From CAVQOB01 sp963714325 (GTDB lineage Bacteria; Pseudomonadota; Alphaproteobacteria; Rhizobiales; Hyphomicrobiaceae), in contig CAVQOB010000034.1 of assembly GCA_963714325.1 (NCBI GenBank), positions 1 to 64,000 of the forward strand: a DNA stretch of 64,000 nt, in the 5' to 3' direction. Positions 35,734 to 43,604 of this stretch are shown here, piece by piece; the first letter of the stretch is position 1; each line of letters starts with the position of its first letter. Both the position numbers and the translations under genes were made by a program. The notes under the pieces are model-generated. The model was not told where the DNA came from, ran no database searches, and worked only from the letters and a program-made list of their open reading frames with translations.

Positions 35734-35940
35734 GATTGATCATTCTTTCCGCGCGAACGGCGACGGCGACCCACATAGGACAAGGGGCAGCGGCCAAACC
35801 GGCGCTTTAGCCCTTGTCCGCGCACCGCAGACTGGCGTGTTTTGATGAAATAAGGACCCGGGAGAAGACGCTGGTCGCTTCACTCCTGTCGGGAGCGAAA
35901 AGCTTGAGAGCGCATGGAGCGCTCGCGGATCGATAAATCG
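35734..35940 (-). promoter_or_regulatory. Structured 5' leader of the RhlE-type helicase gene
   Basis: On the strand of the helicase gene, three inverted repeats lie in about 160 bases. GGACAAGGG (35778-35786) pairs with CCCTTGTCC (35811-35819), a perfect 9-bp stem with a partly pairing 24-base loop. CTCC/GGAG forms a short hairpin near 35881-35895. GAGCGC/GCGCTC flanks ATGGA near 35910-35926. The stable stem lies 45 bases from the start codon and could act on translation or RNA stability at low temperature, by analogy with other DEAD-box helicase leaders. This role is inference. Confidence 0.45.
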
Positions 35941-36730
35941 TTTATGAGTGATTTGCGCTGGCTTGTCAATTGTTTTTTGCAGTGCAGCATGTGTTGTCTG
36001 CCGTCCGCTTCTCACAAGGTTCCGTGTCTCGTTTTTTGTGGCGCAAGGTGACTGTGCCCACGCGATCCAACATCCACGAGACGAGCAAGTGATGTTGCCT
36101 CGCGTGCGGGATGCGCCGCATCAGGCCCTTGACCCAACACCACGCACTTCATGCGCCGCAGGCTTTCGCCTCGGCAGTTTGCTTTGCATTCAGGGACCGG
36201 GGCGGCGGAGCCGATGCGATCTCTGCTTGCGGCAGACTCTTTGCCGGCGCCTTCAGATGCCCACATGGCATCCGGCGCGGTTCGAGCCCGGCGCGTATTT
36301 GACGGCCACACGACCGCCCCGATTGCCAGAAGGGTTTTGCCAGAGATCTGTCCCCTTGAGGACCCACCGTGCGATCGACACGATGTCGCTCGGTGTCTGC
36401 CTTGCGGCACATCCGAACACTGCAGACTGGCCGGAGCGCGTTACTCGTCCGAGGTACCTTCTTCTAACGCCCGGTCCGGGGTTCTGAGACGACAACTCAG
36501 ACCGCCCCTGACGTGAACCGGGATGCGAACAGAGTAATCAAATCACCAGCGCGTGGCACCTAGGTAAGTACCTAGCTTGACAGCGTTTGGCGGGGCATGG
36601 TGAACGCGCGTGTAAGATGCCGAGGTACCATGGGTGTGAGCCATATTGCATCGGTTAAACAATCACGTCTGCACATCCGGCCGGGATCGCCCGCAGCAGA
36701 ATCGGAAGCGAGCCGCAGAAGGAGCCTCCC
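35941..36730. other. Gene-free region with nested hairpin and palindromic operator
   Basis: About 800 bases without a credible gene; the 132-codon minus-strand frame at 36012-36410 lacks domains, a good start and normal composition. A nested stem is present at 36470-36522: CCCGGT/ACCGGG outside, GGGG/CCCC in the middle, and TCTGAG (36483-36488)/CTCAGA (36496-36501) inside. Further right, CTAGGTA-AG-TACCTAG (36560-36575) is listed separately. The hairpin could be part of a small RNA or the end of an old element. Confidence 0.4.
36560..36582 (+). promoter_or_regulatory. Palindromic operator abutting a -35-like TTGACA
   Basis: CTAGGTA (36560-36566), AG, TACCTAG (36569-36575) is a perfect 7+7 palindrome. 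One base later comes TTGACA (36577-36582), a consensus -35 hexamer. The site is about 150 bases upstream of the NAD(P)H oxidoreductase start. The arrangement suits repression of that gene by a dimeric regulator, for example an HxlR/DUF24 or MarR type, but no -10 box is clear and the regulator is not in the window. Confidence 0.4.
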
Positions 36731-37315
36731 ATGCGCGTCCTCTATCTCTATTGCCATCCGTTGACCGATAGCTTCCATGCCAGCATACGCGCCGAGGCGA
36801 TGGCGGGGTTGGCGGCGGCTGGCCACGAAGTCGATCTGTGCGATCTCTACGCCGAGAATTTCAATCCCGTGCTCTCGGCCGACGCACGACGCGACTATCA
36901 CGACACCGCCATCAACCAGCGCGGCCTCGAAGGCCATATCGCGCGGCTCAATCGCGCCGAAGCACTGGTGGTTCAGTTCCCGACCTGGTGCTTCGGCATG
37001 CCGGCGATGCTGAAAGGTTACTTCGATCGGCTGATCATGCCGGGTGTCGCTTTTGATCTGACTGATCCGGCGCACGTCAAGCCGATGCTCGGTCACATCC
37101 GTCGTATCGCCGGCGTCGTCACCTACGGCCGCCCGCGCTGGACTGCCTTTTACATGGGTGATCCCCCACGCAAGGCGGTGCAGCGCTATCTGCCGTGGTT
37201 TACCGGTGGTAAGGCGAACGTCTCCTACCACGCGCTCTATCACATGAACGTCGCGAGCCCCGCCAAACGCCAGGCCTTCATCCGCGACGTGCGCGGCGCG
37301 ATGAGCCGATTGTAG
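36731..37315 (+). CDS. NAD(P)H-dependent oxidoreductase, flavodoxin-like fold
   Basis: A 194-residue protein of the NQO1/MdaB/KefF-type family, which reduces quinones or other electrophiles with FMN or FAD. It starts with the FMN-phosphate-type segment VLYLYCHPLTDSFHASI (residues 3-19). AEALVVQFPTWCFGMPAMLKGYFDRLIMPGVAF (about 77-109) is the characteristic core, and YGRPRWTAFYMGDPP follows. The GGAG-type site (AGAAGGAG at 36717-36724) is seven bases before the ATG at 36731. It appears to be a single-gene unit. Quinone detoxification is the likely role. Confidence 0.88.
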   Translation: MRVLYLYCHPLTDSFHASIRAEAMAGLAAAGHEVDLCDLYAENFNPVLSADARRDYHDTAINQRGLEGHIARLNRAEALVVQFPTWCFGMPAMLKGYFDRLIMPGVAFDLTDPAHVKPMLGHIRRIAGVVTYGRPRWTAFYMGDPPRKAVQRYLPWFTGGKANVSYHALYHMNVASPAKRQAFIRDVRGAMSRL

Positions 37316-37336
37316 ATCTATGCCTTTGCGTGCCGC

Positions 37337-37699
37337 TCACCAGCCGCGGCTGAAATACGCCGGGCCATCGGCGGGGTCGTTCTTGCCGCCGCGCGATTCC
37401 CAGAAGTCGACGGTTTCGCGGCGCAGCGTTTCTGAGCAAACGCGGCCGCACTCGATCCAGCTGCCGCCGGGCATCCGCACTTCGAGCGTGCCACGCGGTC
37501 CCTGGCGCACCGGGCCGGTGACGCTGCCGTGACCGTAGCGGCTTTCAGCGGTCACAGACGTTGTGCGACCACCGCGATAGGCGGCGGCTTCGACATCGGA
37601 TGAGGTGGTCATGGGGACGGCGCCGAGGTGATGGGGCGCGGCTTGGGCGGCGCAGCCGGCAACGGCGAGGCAGGCCGAGAGAACAGCAACAAAACGCAT
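37337..37699 (-). CDS. Small uncharacterised lipoprotein
   Basis: A 120-residue protein with signal peptide MRFVAVLSACLAVAGCAA; the lipobox VAGC gives Cys16 as the lipidation site. The mature part is polar, with a conserved-looking segment GPRGTLEVRMPGGSWIECGRVCSETLRRETVDFWESRGG containing two cysteines four residues apart. Similar short lipoproteins are common in Hyphomicrobiales, but I cannot assign a function. It is convergent with the oxidoreductase gene, 21 bases apart. Confidence 0.7.
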   Translation of the reverse strand: MRFVAVLSACLAVAGCAAQAAPHHLGAVPMTTSSDVEAAAYRGGRTTSVTAESRYGHGSVTGPVRQGPRGTLEVRMPGGSWIECGRVCSETLRRETVDFWESRGGKNDPADGPAYFSRGW

Positions 37700-37852
37700 G
37701 TTTGAGACAACTCCACTCGGCCGCAGCCGTACTGACTTTGAGATTAGTCTAACCTCAGTTTCTTAATCGATCATCAACCCGCGTGCCGATTTGAGCGGTG
37801 TGTGGTTGATCGGCACCGCGCCGGGTGCCGCACTTGCGCCCCGAAAAGTATA

Positions 37853-38001
37853 GCGGTTGCTGGTGGGCAACCGAAGCGCCAGAAAAGTTTGCGGTTGCTG
37901 GTGGGCAACCGAAGCGCCAGAAAAGTTTGCGGTTGCTGGTGGGCAACCGAAGCGCCAGAAAAGTTTGCGGTTGCTGGTGGGCAACCGAAGCGCCAGAAAA
38001 A
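37853..38001. repeat. Four tandem copies of a 38-bp hairpin-forming repeat
   Basis: The unit begins at 37853, 37891, 37929 and 37967. The first three copies are identical and the fourth is truncated or diverged after base 33. Each unit contains GGTTGC-TGGTGG-GCAACC, a 6-bp stem with a six-base loop (37855-37872 in copy 1), followed by GAAGCGCCAGAAAAGTTTGC. The copies are contiguous with no spacers, so this is not a CRISPR. They lie between the small lipoprotein gene and the VOC-protein gene; the last copy ends six bases before the VOC stop codon. Diverged relatives are at 28622-28756. Confidence 0.92.
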
Positions 38002-38007
38002 ATTCCC

Positions 38008-38466
38008 TCACGCCCCAAACGGGTATTCGACGAACTCGATGATCAGGCCTTCCGGGCCTTTGCAGTAGAACGGCCGGGCGCGGCCGCCGCGCAGCGACTG
38101 GACTTCGGAGAGCGGCTCATACCCCGCGGCAATCAGGCGGCGGCGCAGTTCATCGGCATCTCTGATCTGGAAGGCGATGTGGGTGTAGCCGATATCGTTT
38201 TGCTGGAGTGTCGAGGGCCGGCCTTCGGGCGTCAGCCACTTGAACAGTTCGATGTGATAGCCAGCGAGTTCGAGCATCGCCCAGCGGCAGGTCTGGCCGT
38301 GCATCCCGGTGACGATGTTCATCAGCGGTTCATTGCGGTTTTCCATTTCGCCGAGGACCTTGAAGCCGAGCATCTCGACAAAGAATGTTTTCGTCTTGTC
38401 CCAATCGCGACAGGAGACGGCGGTGTGGTGCTGGCGAACAATGAAGTCGCTGATCGCTTGTGTCAT
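38008..38466 (-). CDS. VOC-family (glyoxalase/bleomycin resistance fold) protein
   Basis: A 152-residue protein with two beta-alpha-beta-beta-beta modules. Seen are FIVRQHHTAVSCRDWDKTKTFFVEMLGF (first module, metal-ligand His12-13), YHIELFKWLTPEGRPS (Glu ligand about residue 72), YTHIAFQIRDADELRRRLIAAGY (His about 95), and a final GPEGLIIEFVEYP (Glu ligand). This set fits a metal-dependent VOC enzyme such as lactoylglutathione lyase or a dioxygenase-like isomerase, but the exact reaction is unknown. It lies 3 bases from the haloacid dehalogenase gene upstream and is likely co-transcribed with it. Confidence 0.87.
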   Translation of the reverse strand: MTQAISDFIVRQHHTAVSCRDWDKTKTFFVEMLGFKVLGEMENRNEPLMNIVTGMHGQTCRWAMLELAGYHIELFKWLTPEGRPSTLQQNDIGYTHIAFQIRDADELRRRLIAAGYEPLSEVQSLRGGRARPFYCKGPEGLIIEFVEYPFGA

Positions 38467-38469
38467 GGC

Positions 38470-39186
38470 CTAGCACCCCATTTGATGGGCGACGTCGCCG
38501 AAACTGTCGCCAATGATATCCCAGTCGCGGTCGGCTTTGAAGTCGACGTGCTGGTGCGGGCCATACTCGGTCGGACGGCCAACGAAGGCGGTGCACAGGC
38601 CTTGCGCCGCCGCGGCAGCGAGATCGCCATTGTGGGCCGCGACCAGCATGACCTCGGACGGCGCGAGGTTCAACAGGCTCGCGGCTGAAAGATAGGCCGC
38701 TGGCAATGGCTTGTATGCCCGTGCTGTCTCGGCGCCAAGGACGACATCAAAGGGTAGTCCTGCATTCTTGGCGAGACGTGCCAGCAGACCGACATTGCCA
38801 TTGGAAAGCGTGCCGATGATGTAGCGCGATTTGAGGCGCCGGAGGCCATCGACGACATCGGGCCAGGGCCGCAAGCGATGCCAGACGTTTGCGATATGGA
38901 CGCGATCAGCGTCGCTGAGGCCCGTGATCTTGTGTTTATCGATGAGCACGTCGAGACTTTCGCGATGCAACACGTCGAGAATGGTCCAGGCGCGGCGTCC
39001 CGAGCGCACCTCTTCCATCGATGGCTGGTAAAGCCCGCGCCATTCGTCGGTGAACGTGACCCAGTCGGCTTTGATGCCGCGGCTGACGCCGAATGCGGTC
39101 ATCTCAGTGATGATGCTGCTGCGCCAATCGACGACGGTGCCGAAGACATCGAACACCAGAGCTTTGACATTGTCTTTGGGTGCCAT
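38470..39186 (-). CDS. Haloacid dehalogenase type II (HAD superfamily)
   Basis: About 238 residues. Motif I is VFDVFGTVVDWRSS, with the nucleophilic Asp near residue 10. Motif II Ser/Thr lies in IIGTLSNGNVGLL (about 118), the lysine in ARAYKPLPAAYL (about 150), and motif III in LVAAHNGDLAAAAAQG (about 175). The AAHNGDL segment resembles the VAAHxWD motif of L-2-haloacid dehalogenases. The ATG at 39186 is used; the longer frame to 39270 would overlap the DCC-family gene. Real activity could also be another phosphatase-like or dehalogenase reaction. Likely co-transcribed with the VOC gene. Confidence 0.88.
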   Translation of the reverse strand: MAPKDNVKALVFDVFGTVVDWRSSIITEMTAFGVSRGIKADWVTFTDEWRGLYQPSMEEVRSGRRAWTILDVLHRESLDVLIDKHKITGLSDADRVHIANVWHRLRPWPDVVDGLRRLKSRYIIGTLSNGNVGLLARLAKNAGLPFDVVLGAETARAYKPLPAAYLSAASLLNLAPSEVMLVAAHNGDLAAAAAQGLCTAFVGRPTEYGPHQHVDFKADRDWDIIGDSFGDVAHQMGC

Positions 39187-39224
39187 CGATTGCAGGTCTC
39201 GCTGTTTCGGGATCAGACGTGGGA

Positions 39225-39710
39225 TCATCCAAGCACGCGGTTGCGCCATGATGCGTCGGGCACCATGCACGTGTCAGTGCGCCCGAACACAGCGTAGCGG
39301 TTCTTGGCGATGCGGTCATAGAGCCAATCGGCAACGCTGTCCGGCAGCAGGCGCATGCAACGCGCGGCATGCCAGGCCCCGCCGATCAACCGGGCAAGAC
39401 CGGCAAAGGCCCGCAACTTGGCGGCGGCACGGCCGTTGTCGATCAGCAGGACGGTCTCGAACTGGACCGGATCAAGTCTGAAGTGCCGGTAGAGGGCTTG
39501 CCCCAGTGGTGACTGCGCGGCGATGAAGCGCAATTGGCCATGATCTCGGGCGGCGATAAAGCGCATCGAATGCGAGCACAGAACGCAGACGCCATCGAAG
39601 ATCACGATCGGGTGATCGTCGGGAAACGCGGGGACAGTCTGGTCCGAGCGCCAACTATAGGCCGCGAAGGCGGCGAGATCTGCGTGGATTTTTGCGTCAG
39701 GCATCAGCAA
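39225..39710 (-). CDS. DCC-family thiol-disulfide oxidoreductase-like protein (DUF393)
   Basis: A 161-residue protein with the defining DxxCxxC motif as FDGVCVLCSHSMRFIAARD (about residues 38-56). It continues with LRFIAAQSPLGQALYRHFRLDP, FETVLLIDNGRAAAKL and the C-terminal LLPDSVADWLYDRIAKNRY, all typical of the DCC family. These proteins have a thioredoxin-like fold and an uncharacterised redox role. Starts at 39710 or 39704 are both possible. It lies 38 bases upstream of the HAD gene on the same strand, so a three-gene unit (DCC, HAD, VOC) is likely. Confidence 0.87.
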   Translation of the reverse strand: MLMPDAKIHADLAAFAAYSWRSDQTVPAFPDDHPIVIFDGVCVLCSHSMRFIAARDHGQLRFIAAQSPLGQALYRHFRLDPVQFETVLLIDNGRAAAKLRAFAGLARLIGGAWHAARCMRLLPDSVADWLYDRIAKNRYAVFGRTDTCMVPDASWRNRVLG

Positions 39711-39848
39711 CTTTCGGTCGTCTGCAGGTCCATGGCAGCCGGTGGGGTTAACGGTGTCCGATTAAGCAATCTCGCCAAAAGCACAGCACTGGACCGGTCG
39801 AGAGGGATAGTCTCGCCACACCGGATTTGGTTCCCAGGAGTTGAACTC

Positions 39849-40505
39849 ATGCACAAGATTGCTCTCTCTGTCATTCTGCTATGGGCTACGGCCGGTGCGA
39901 CAGTCGTGCGCGCGGATGAGATGTCGACACGCACCGAGACGCGACCACAAGCGGGCGCGAACTACACGGTCGAAAAAGGCGTCAGGGTCTGGCGTATGCA
40001 GCCGGCGCATCCCCACGTCGCAGCCGCCCATGGCGACGACAAGGGTACTGCCGGGTTCACGCGGTTTCGGCCCGGACCTTTCCATCCGCCGGTCGAGCCC
40101 GCCTATTCCGCCTACTCGTATTATCCCAGCTATGTCTATCCGCAAGTCGCGCCGTTTGCTTACACTGGTGTCCGCTCAGGCTTCAGTTATCTGCCGCAAT
40201 TCGGCGGCGGTTATGGCTATGGACATTACGGCCGATTCCACGGGCATGGCGGCTATCGGTTCGGAGTCGTTGGCGTTCCGCATCATGTCGCCCCGCATCA
40301 TGGCGGCCATCATTTTGGCGGTGTCCACGCTGGCGGCCCTGGCATGAAGGGACACGCGATGCACGGCCATGGCGCTGGCCATCTGAGCGGCCCTGTCATC
40401 GTGCGCTCATTCGGCGGCAAAGTGCAGCATGGTCACGGCGGTGGCGGACCTGCCAAGTCTGGTGGCATGTCCGGTGGCATGTCTGGCGGACCTGCCAAGC
40501 ACTGA
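39849..40505 (+). CDS. Secreted His/Gly/Tyr-rich low-complexity protein
   Basis: About 218 residues. The ATG at 39849 has CAGGAG eight bases upstream and begins a signal peptide (MHKIALSVILLWATAGATVVRA). The first part is polar. From residue 85 the sequence is Tyr/Pro-rich (AYSAYSYYPSYVYP), then Gly/His-rich (GYGYGHYGRFHGHGGY and HHVAPHHGGHHFGG), and it ends with short Gly-Met-Ser-Gly repeats. The many histidines suggest metal binding, but no known domain is recognised. A longer frame starting at 39534 runs through the DCC gene region and is not used. Stands alone, divergent from the DCC gene. Confidence 0.72.
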   Translation: MHKIALSVILLWATAGATVVRADEMSTRTETRPQAGANYTVEKGVRVWRMQPAHPHVAAAHGDDKGTAGFTRFRPGPFHPPVEPAYSAYSYYPSYVYPQVAPFAYTGVRSGFSYLPQFGGGYGYGHYGRFHGHGGYRFGVVGVPHHVAPHHGGHHFGGVHAGGPGMKGHAMHGHGAGHLSGPVIVRSFGGKVQHGHGGGGPAKSGGMSGGMSGGPAKH

Positions 40506-40517
40506 CGCTCGGCGCTG

Positions 40518-41204
40518 CTAAATCGCGTCGACGCCGAGGCGATCGAGCAGCGCGACCAGCATGGCGCCGGCGACCGCGCGATGACGGCGATGTATTGTGT
40601 ACGCCCGTTCGCCGTCTCGATCCCGGATTGCTGCGACGAGATCGCCATGATCGCGATTGCTCGCAGTCGGTTTTGGTCGCTGGGTCAGCGTTTGCATGCG
40701 CGCACGATGGACCTGGTCGGTGAAAGTCTGGACCACCGCGATCAGTCGCGAGTTTCCTGACAATGCCACCAGGCGCTCATGGAAGCGCTGGTCGGCGGCG
40801 GCCCAGGCCTTGAGGTCGTCACGGCTCAAAGCGGTATCCATATCGGCAACAGCGCTTTCGAGTTCGCCAAGCCCGATTGCATTGAGACCGCGTTCGGCGA
40901 CGCGGCGCGCCGCCAGCGCCTCCAACTCGCCGAGGATCTCATAGATCTCTTGCATGTCACTGGCAGAGACCGGCAGCACGCGGGCGCCATGACGGGGGCG
41001 GACCTCGATCAAGCGTTCCTCGGCCAACCGGATCAGCGCTTCCCGCACCGGCGTGCGGCTGACACCGAGCGCCACGGCCAACTCCTGCTCCAGGTATTGT
41101 TGGCCGGCCGGCATGGTGTTGTCGAGAATTCGCCGGCGTAATTCCTGATAGGCGCGCTGGGTCGCGTTGCCGCTGCCGTCAGGCCGGAATTGTGAGGCGG
41201 ACAT
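40518..41204 (-). CDS. GntR-family transcriptional regulator (FadR/FCD subfamily)
   Basis: About 228 residues. The N-terminal winged helix-turn-helix is AYQELRRRILDNTMPAGQQYLEQELAVALGVSRTPVREALIRL (about residues 15-58). The C-terminal FCD ligand-binding domain follows, with ASDMQEIYEILGELEALAARRVAERG and HERLVALSGNSRL as its metal- or acid-binding region. Such regulators usually respond to organic or sugar acids. The ATG at 41204 overlaps the end of the upstream Gfo/Idh gene by 26 bases. It is the last gene of a three-gene unit and probably controls the palindrome at 43473-43490, autoregulating itself. Confidence 0.92.
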   Translation of the reverse strand: MSASQFRPDGSGNATQRAYQELRRRILDNTMPAGQQYLEQELAVALGVSRTPVREALIRLAEERLIEVRPRHGARVLPVSASDMQEIYEILGELEALAARRVAERGLNAIGLGELESAVADMDTALSRDDLKAWAAADQRFHERLVALSGNSRLIAVVQTFTDQVHRARMQTLTQRPKPTASNRDHGDLVAAIRDRDGERAYTIHRRHRAVAGAMLVALLDRLGVDAI

Positions 41205-42222
41205 GACGCTTCTCCTGGCTTGAGCGATAGACCGCGTCCTCGATTTCGAGATTGCGCAGATAATCATCCGCGCGGTTCTCGAGAGGCGAGCCCATTTGCA
41301 GGTGATCGGCAATGTGCTGGAGGCACAGATACACGCAATCGCCGCCATAACCACGATTGCTCCAGTTGAAAGGGATCGGTGTCGCGACGATCGCTCCTTG
41401 GTCGCGCAACATCAGCTGGCCGCGGCCGTCGAGATGCAACACGGCTGTCGATCCCTCAATCCACATCTCGCCCATCGTCATGCGGGTGTCAGCGCTCGCA
41501 TGATCGACGAGGCGATTGGCATCGAACACGCCGCGCACGCCGGAGGCGAAGTCGAACAGCACAACACCAGCGTCTTCACCGGCAATCACCGGGTTGAGGC
41601 GCTTCAGGTCGGCGTAGACGCCGGTCATCTCTCCGAACAGATAGCGGAAGGTATCGATGAAGTGAATACCGGTCTCGTGCATCAGAAAGCGCGGCATCTT
41701 CTGGAAATAGGGCTGGCGATTGAGATAGGCGTCGGGGCCCTGGCCATCGCCGGGTCGCAGGCGAAATGTCACCTGATAGACGTTGCCGAGGCGACGCTCG
41801 TCGAGCAGGCGCTTGGCTGCGCGATACCACGGCTCAAAACGGAAGTTCTCATGGATGACGACGCGAGCATTGTTTTTCGCCGCGAATGCCGTCGTTGCAC
41901 GGGCTTCGTCGAGTGTTGTGCAAAAGGGCTTCTGGCAGACAATCGTTGCGCCATATTCGATACCGAGACGCACCAGGGGTGCGTGGGTTGGCGGGGGGGT
42001 GGCGATATCGAGCATATCGGGGCGCATTGCTGCCAGCATGGTGGCAACGTCGGAGAACGCGCGCGGTGCGCTAAAGTCGCGCGCCATTGCTGCGGCCTTG
42101 GCAGGATTGAGATCGCAGGCGCCGGTGAGTTCGGCGCCCTCGATCCGCGACCAGGCGTCGTAGTGAAATCGCGCGAAATAGCCCGCTCCTGCGACGGCGA
42201 CTTTCAACGGCGTCTTGCGCAT
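41179..42222 (-). CDS. Gfo/Idh/MocA-family oxidoreductase
   Basis: NAD(P)-dependent sugar or cyclitol dehydrogenase family protein of 347 residues. The Rossmann motif VAVAGAGYFARFHYDAW is at residues 8-24. DIATPPPTHAPLV (about 73-85), the family's lysine motif VCQKPFCTT (EKP-like; about 95-103), and the substrate-domain HETGIHFIDTFRYLFGE (about 182-198) with the catalytic-type histidine are visible. Specificity is unknown. It lies 16 bases after the isopropylmalate-dehydrogenase-like gene and overlaps the GntR gene, so it belongs to one operon. The neighbours suggest it oxidises a sugar or sugar acid. Confidence 0.9.
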   Translation of the reverse strand: MRKTPLKVAVAGAGYFARFHYDAWSRIEGAELTGACDLNPAKAAAMARDFSAPRAFSDVATMLAAMRPDMLDIATPPPTHAPLVRLGIEYGATIVCQKPFCTTLDEARATTAFAAKNNARVVIHENFRFEPWYRAAKRLLDERRLGNVYQVTFRLRPGDGQGPDAYLNRQPYFQKMPRFLMHETGIHFIDTFRYLFGEMTGVYADLKRLNPVIAGEDAGVVLFDFASGVRGVFDANRLVDHASADTRMTMGEMWIEGSTAVLHLDGRGQLMLRDQGAIVATPIPFNWSNRGYGGDCVYLCLQHIADHLQMGSPLENRADDYLRNLEIEDAVYRSSQEKRHVRLTIPA

Positions 42223-42238
42223 CGGTTGGCCCTCGAGG

Positions 42239-43358
42239 CTAACTGCGCCGCGCCAGTAGTTCGTCGATGATGGTCATGACGGTTTCGCTGGCGGCCTTCA
42301 GACCCTGATCGCCACCGAATTCCATCGGGCGCAGACGGCGCTGCTCGAATCCGGTTTCGACGGCGCGTTCAAGAATGATGGCCGCATCCGCTAATTGCCA
42401 GATGCCTGAGCGCATCGAAAGCCAATCGAGCATCATAGCGGCTGAAAGAAACGTCGCGGTTGGGTTGGCCTTGTCCTGGCCGACGATATCGGGGGCTGAG
42501 CCGTGTGCCGGCTGGAACAGGCCGTGGTTGTCGCCGAGTTCCGCGCAAGGGGCCATGCCCATGCCGCCGACAAGCCCACCGCCGAGATCGGACAAGATGT
42601 CGCCGAACATGTTCTCCATCACCAGGACATCGAAATCCCAGGGCCGTCGGATCAGGTCGAGGGCCATCGCGTCGACGTAGTTGTGGCTTTTTTCGATGTC
42701 GGGGAACATGGCAGCGCGCTCGTCGAAGATCTTACGGAAGAAGGCGAAGGCGCGGAATACGTTGGCTTTGTCGACGCAGGCGACATGGCCTTTGCCGCCT
42801 TTGGCCTTGCGGCGGCGCGCGAGCTCGAAAAGCCGTATCGCAGAGTTTTTCGGTCGTCGGGCGGGTGATGCGCAGCGTCTCGCGCGCCTCGCTGTCGCCG
42901 ATCACTTCGCCGCGACCCTGGGTGAAGAACAGGCCTTCGGTTGATTCACGCAGGATGATCAAATCGATCTTGGTTGCACGTTCGTCGAGCAAGCGGCGGG
43001 GCGTGTTGGCGAACGCTTTGACCGGGCGAACGCCTGCGTAGAGTCCAAATTCTTCGCGCATGCGCAGGTGCGGCGCGATTTCGGTGCCGCTCGGCAGGCG
43101 CACGTTTGGTAGGCCCATGGCACCAAGAAAGATGGCATCGGCCTTGCGGGAGACCTCAAAGGCGGCTTTAGAGCAATCTTCGCCACTGTCCTGGTAGTAG
43201 GCGGCGCCACAGTCCAGTCTTGTCTCAACGTCGAGGTGAAATCCACCAAGCGCGCGCTCCAGTTTCGAGAGGATCGTAAAAGTTGGCGGCAAGATCTCAC
43301 GGCCGATGCCGTCGCCAGGTAGGGAGGCGATTTTTAGCCGCGTGTTGGCCGAGGCCAT
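42239..43358 (-). pseudogene. Isocitrate/isopropylmalate dehydrogenase-family gene with a single frameshift
   Basis: NAD-dependent oxidative decarboxylase of 2-hydroxy acids; the intact protein would be about 373 residues. The first part, from the ATG at 43358, has LPGDGIGREI and ILRESTEGLFFTQGRGEV. The frame breaks after TTEKLCDTAF: an extra base at about 42827 (G in CTCGAAA on the plus strand) shifts it. After removal it continues ELARRRKAKGG and joins the second part MFPDIEKSHNYVDAMALDLIRR, NMFGDILSDLGGGL and PAHGSAPDIVGQ. Family relatives include tartrate/malate dehydrogenases as well as LeuB. It heads the minus-strand operon. A sequencing error is as likely as true inactivation. Confidence 0.85.
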
Positions 43359-43472
43359 GGTCTGTCTCCGGATACACCGCTGGGTGGCAGGCTGCGTTGG
43401 CTGCATGGCTCCCTGGTCGTGTGGCGGGTAGGCGGATCGCCTGCACTGCGCTACGGTCGACCTCAAGCCTCC

Positions 43473-43490
43473 AGTAATGTATACGTTACT
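43473..43490. promoter_or_regulatory. Palindromic GntR-type operator between divergent operons
   Basis: AGTAATGTATACGTTACT is an 18-bp near-perfect palindrome (one mismatched pair) with a GTATAC centre, as is common for operators of FadR/VanR-type GntR regulators. Its centre is about 123 bases from each of the two divergent start codons (43358 and 43605). The most likely ligand is the GntR-family regulator encoded at 40518-41204. Binding is inferred from motif and position, not shown. Confidence 0.6.
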
Positions 43491-43604
43491 TGGTGTGCCG
43501 GTCAACGGTGGCCCAACCCGCTGAACGGGCTTTGGAGCGATGCATTCAAGCGCGTGACCACCGCCAAACCAGCTCCAATTGGTCGATCAAATAGGCAGCA
43601 CCAG

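Noticed and set aside
36012..36410. 132-codon minus-strand ORF
   Set aside because: No ribosome-binding site, no known domain and unusual composition; treated as non-coding.
37853..38001. CRISPR array
   Set aside because: The repeats are directly contiguous with no unique spacers, and no cas gene is present.
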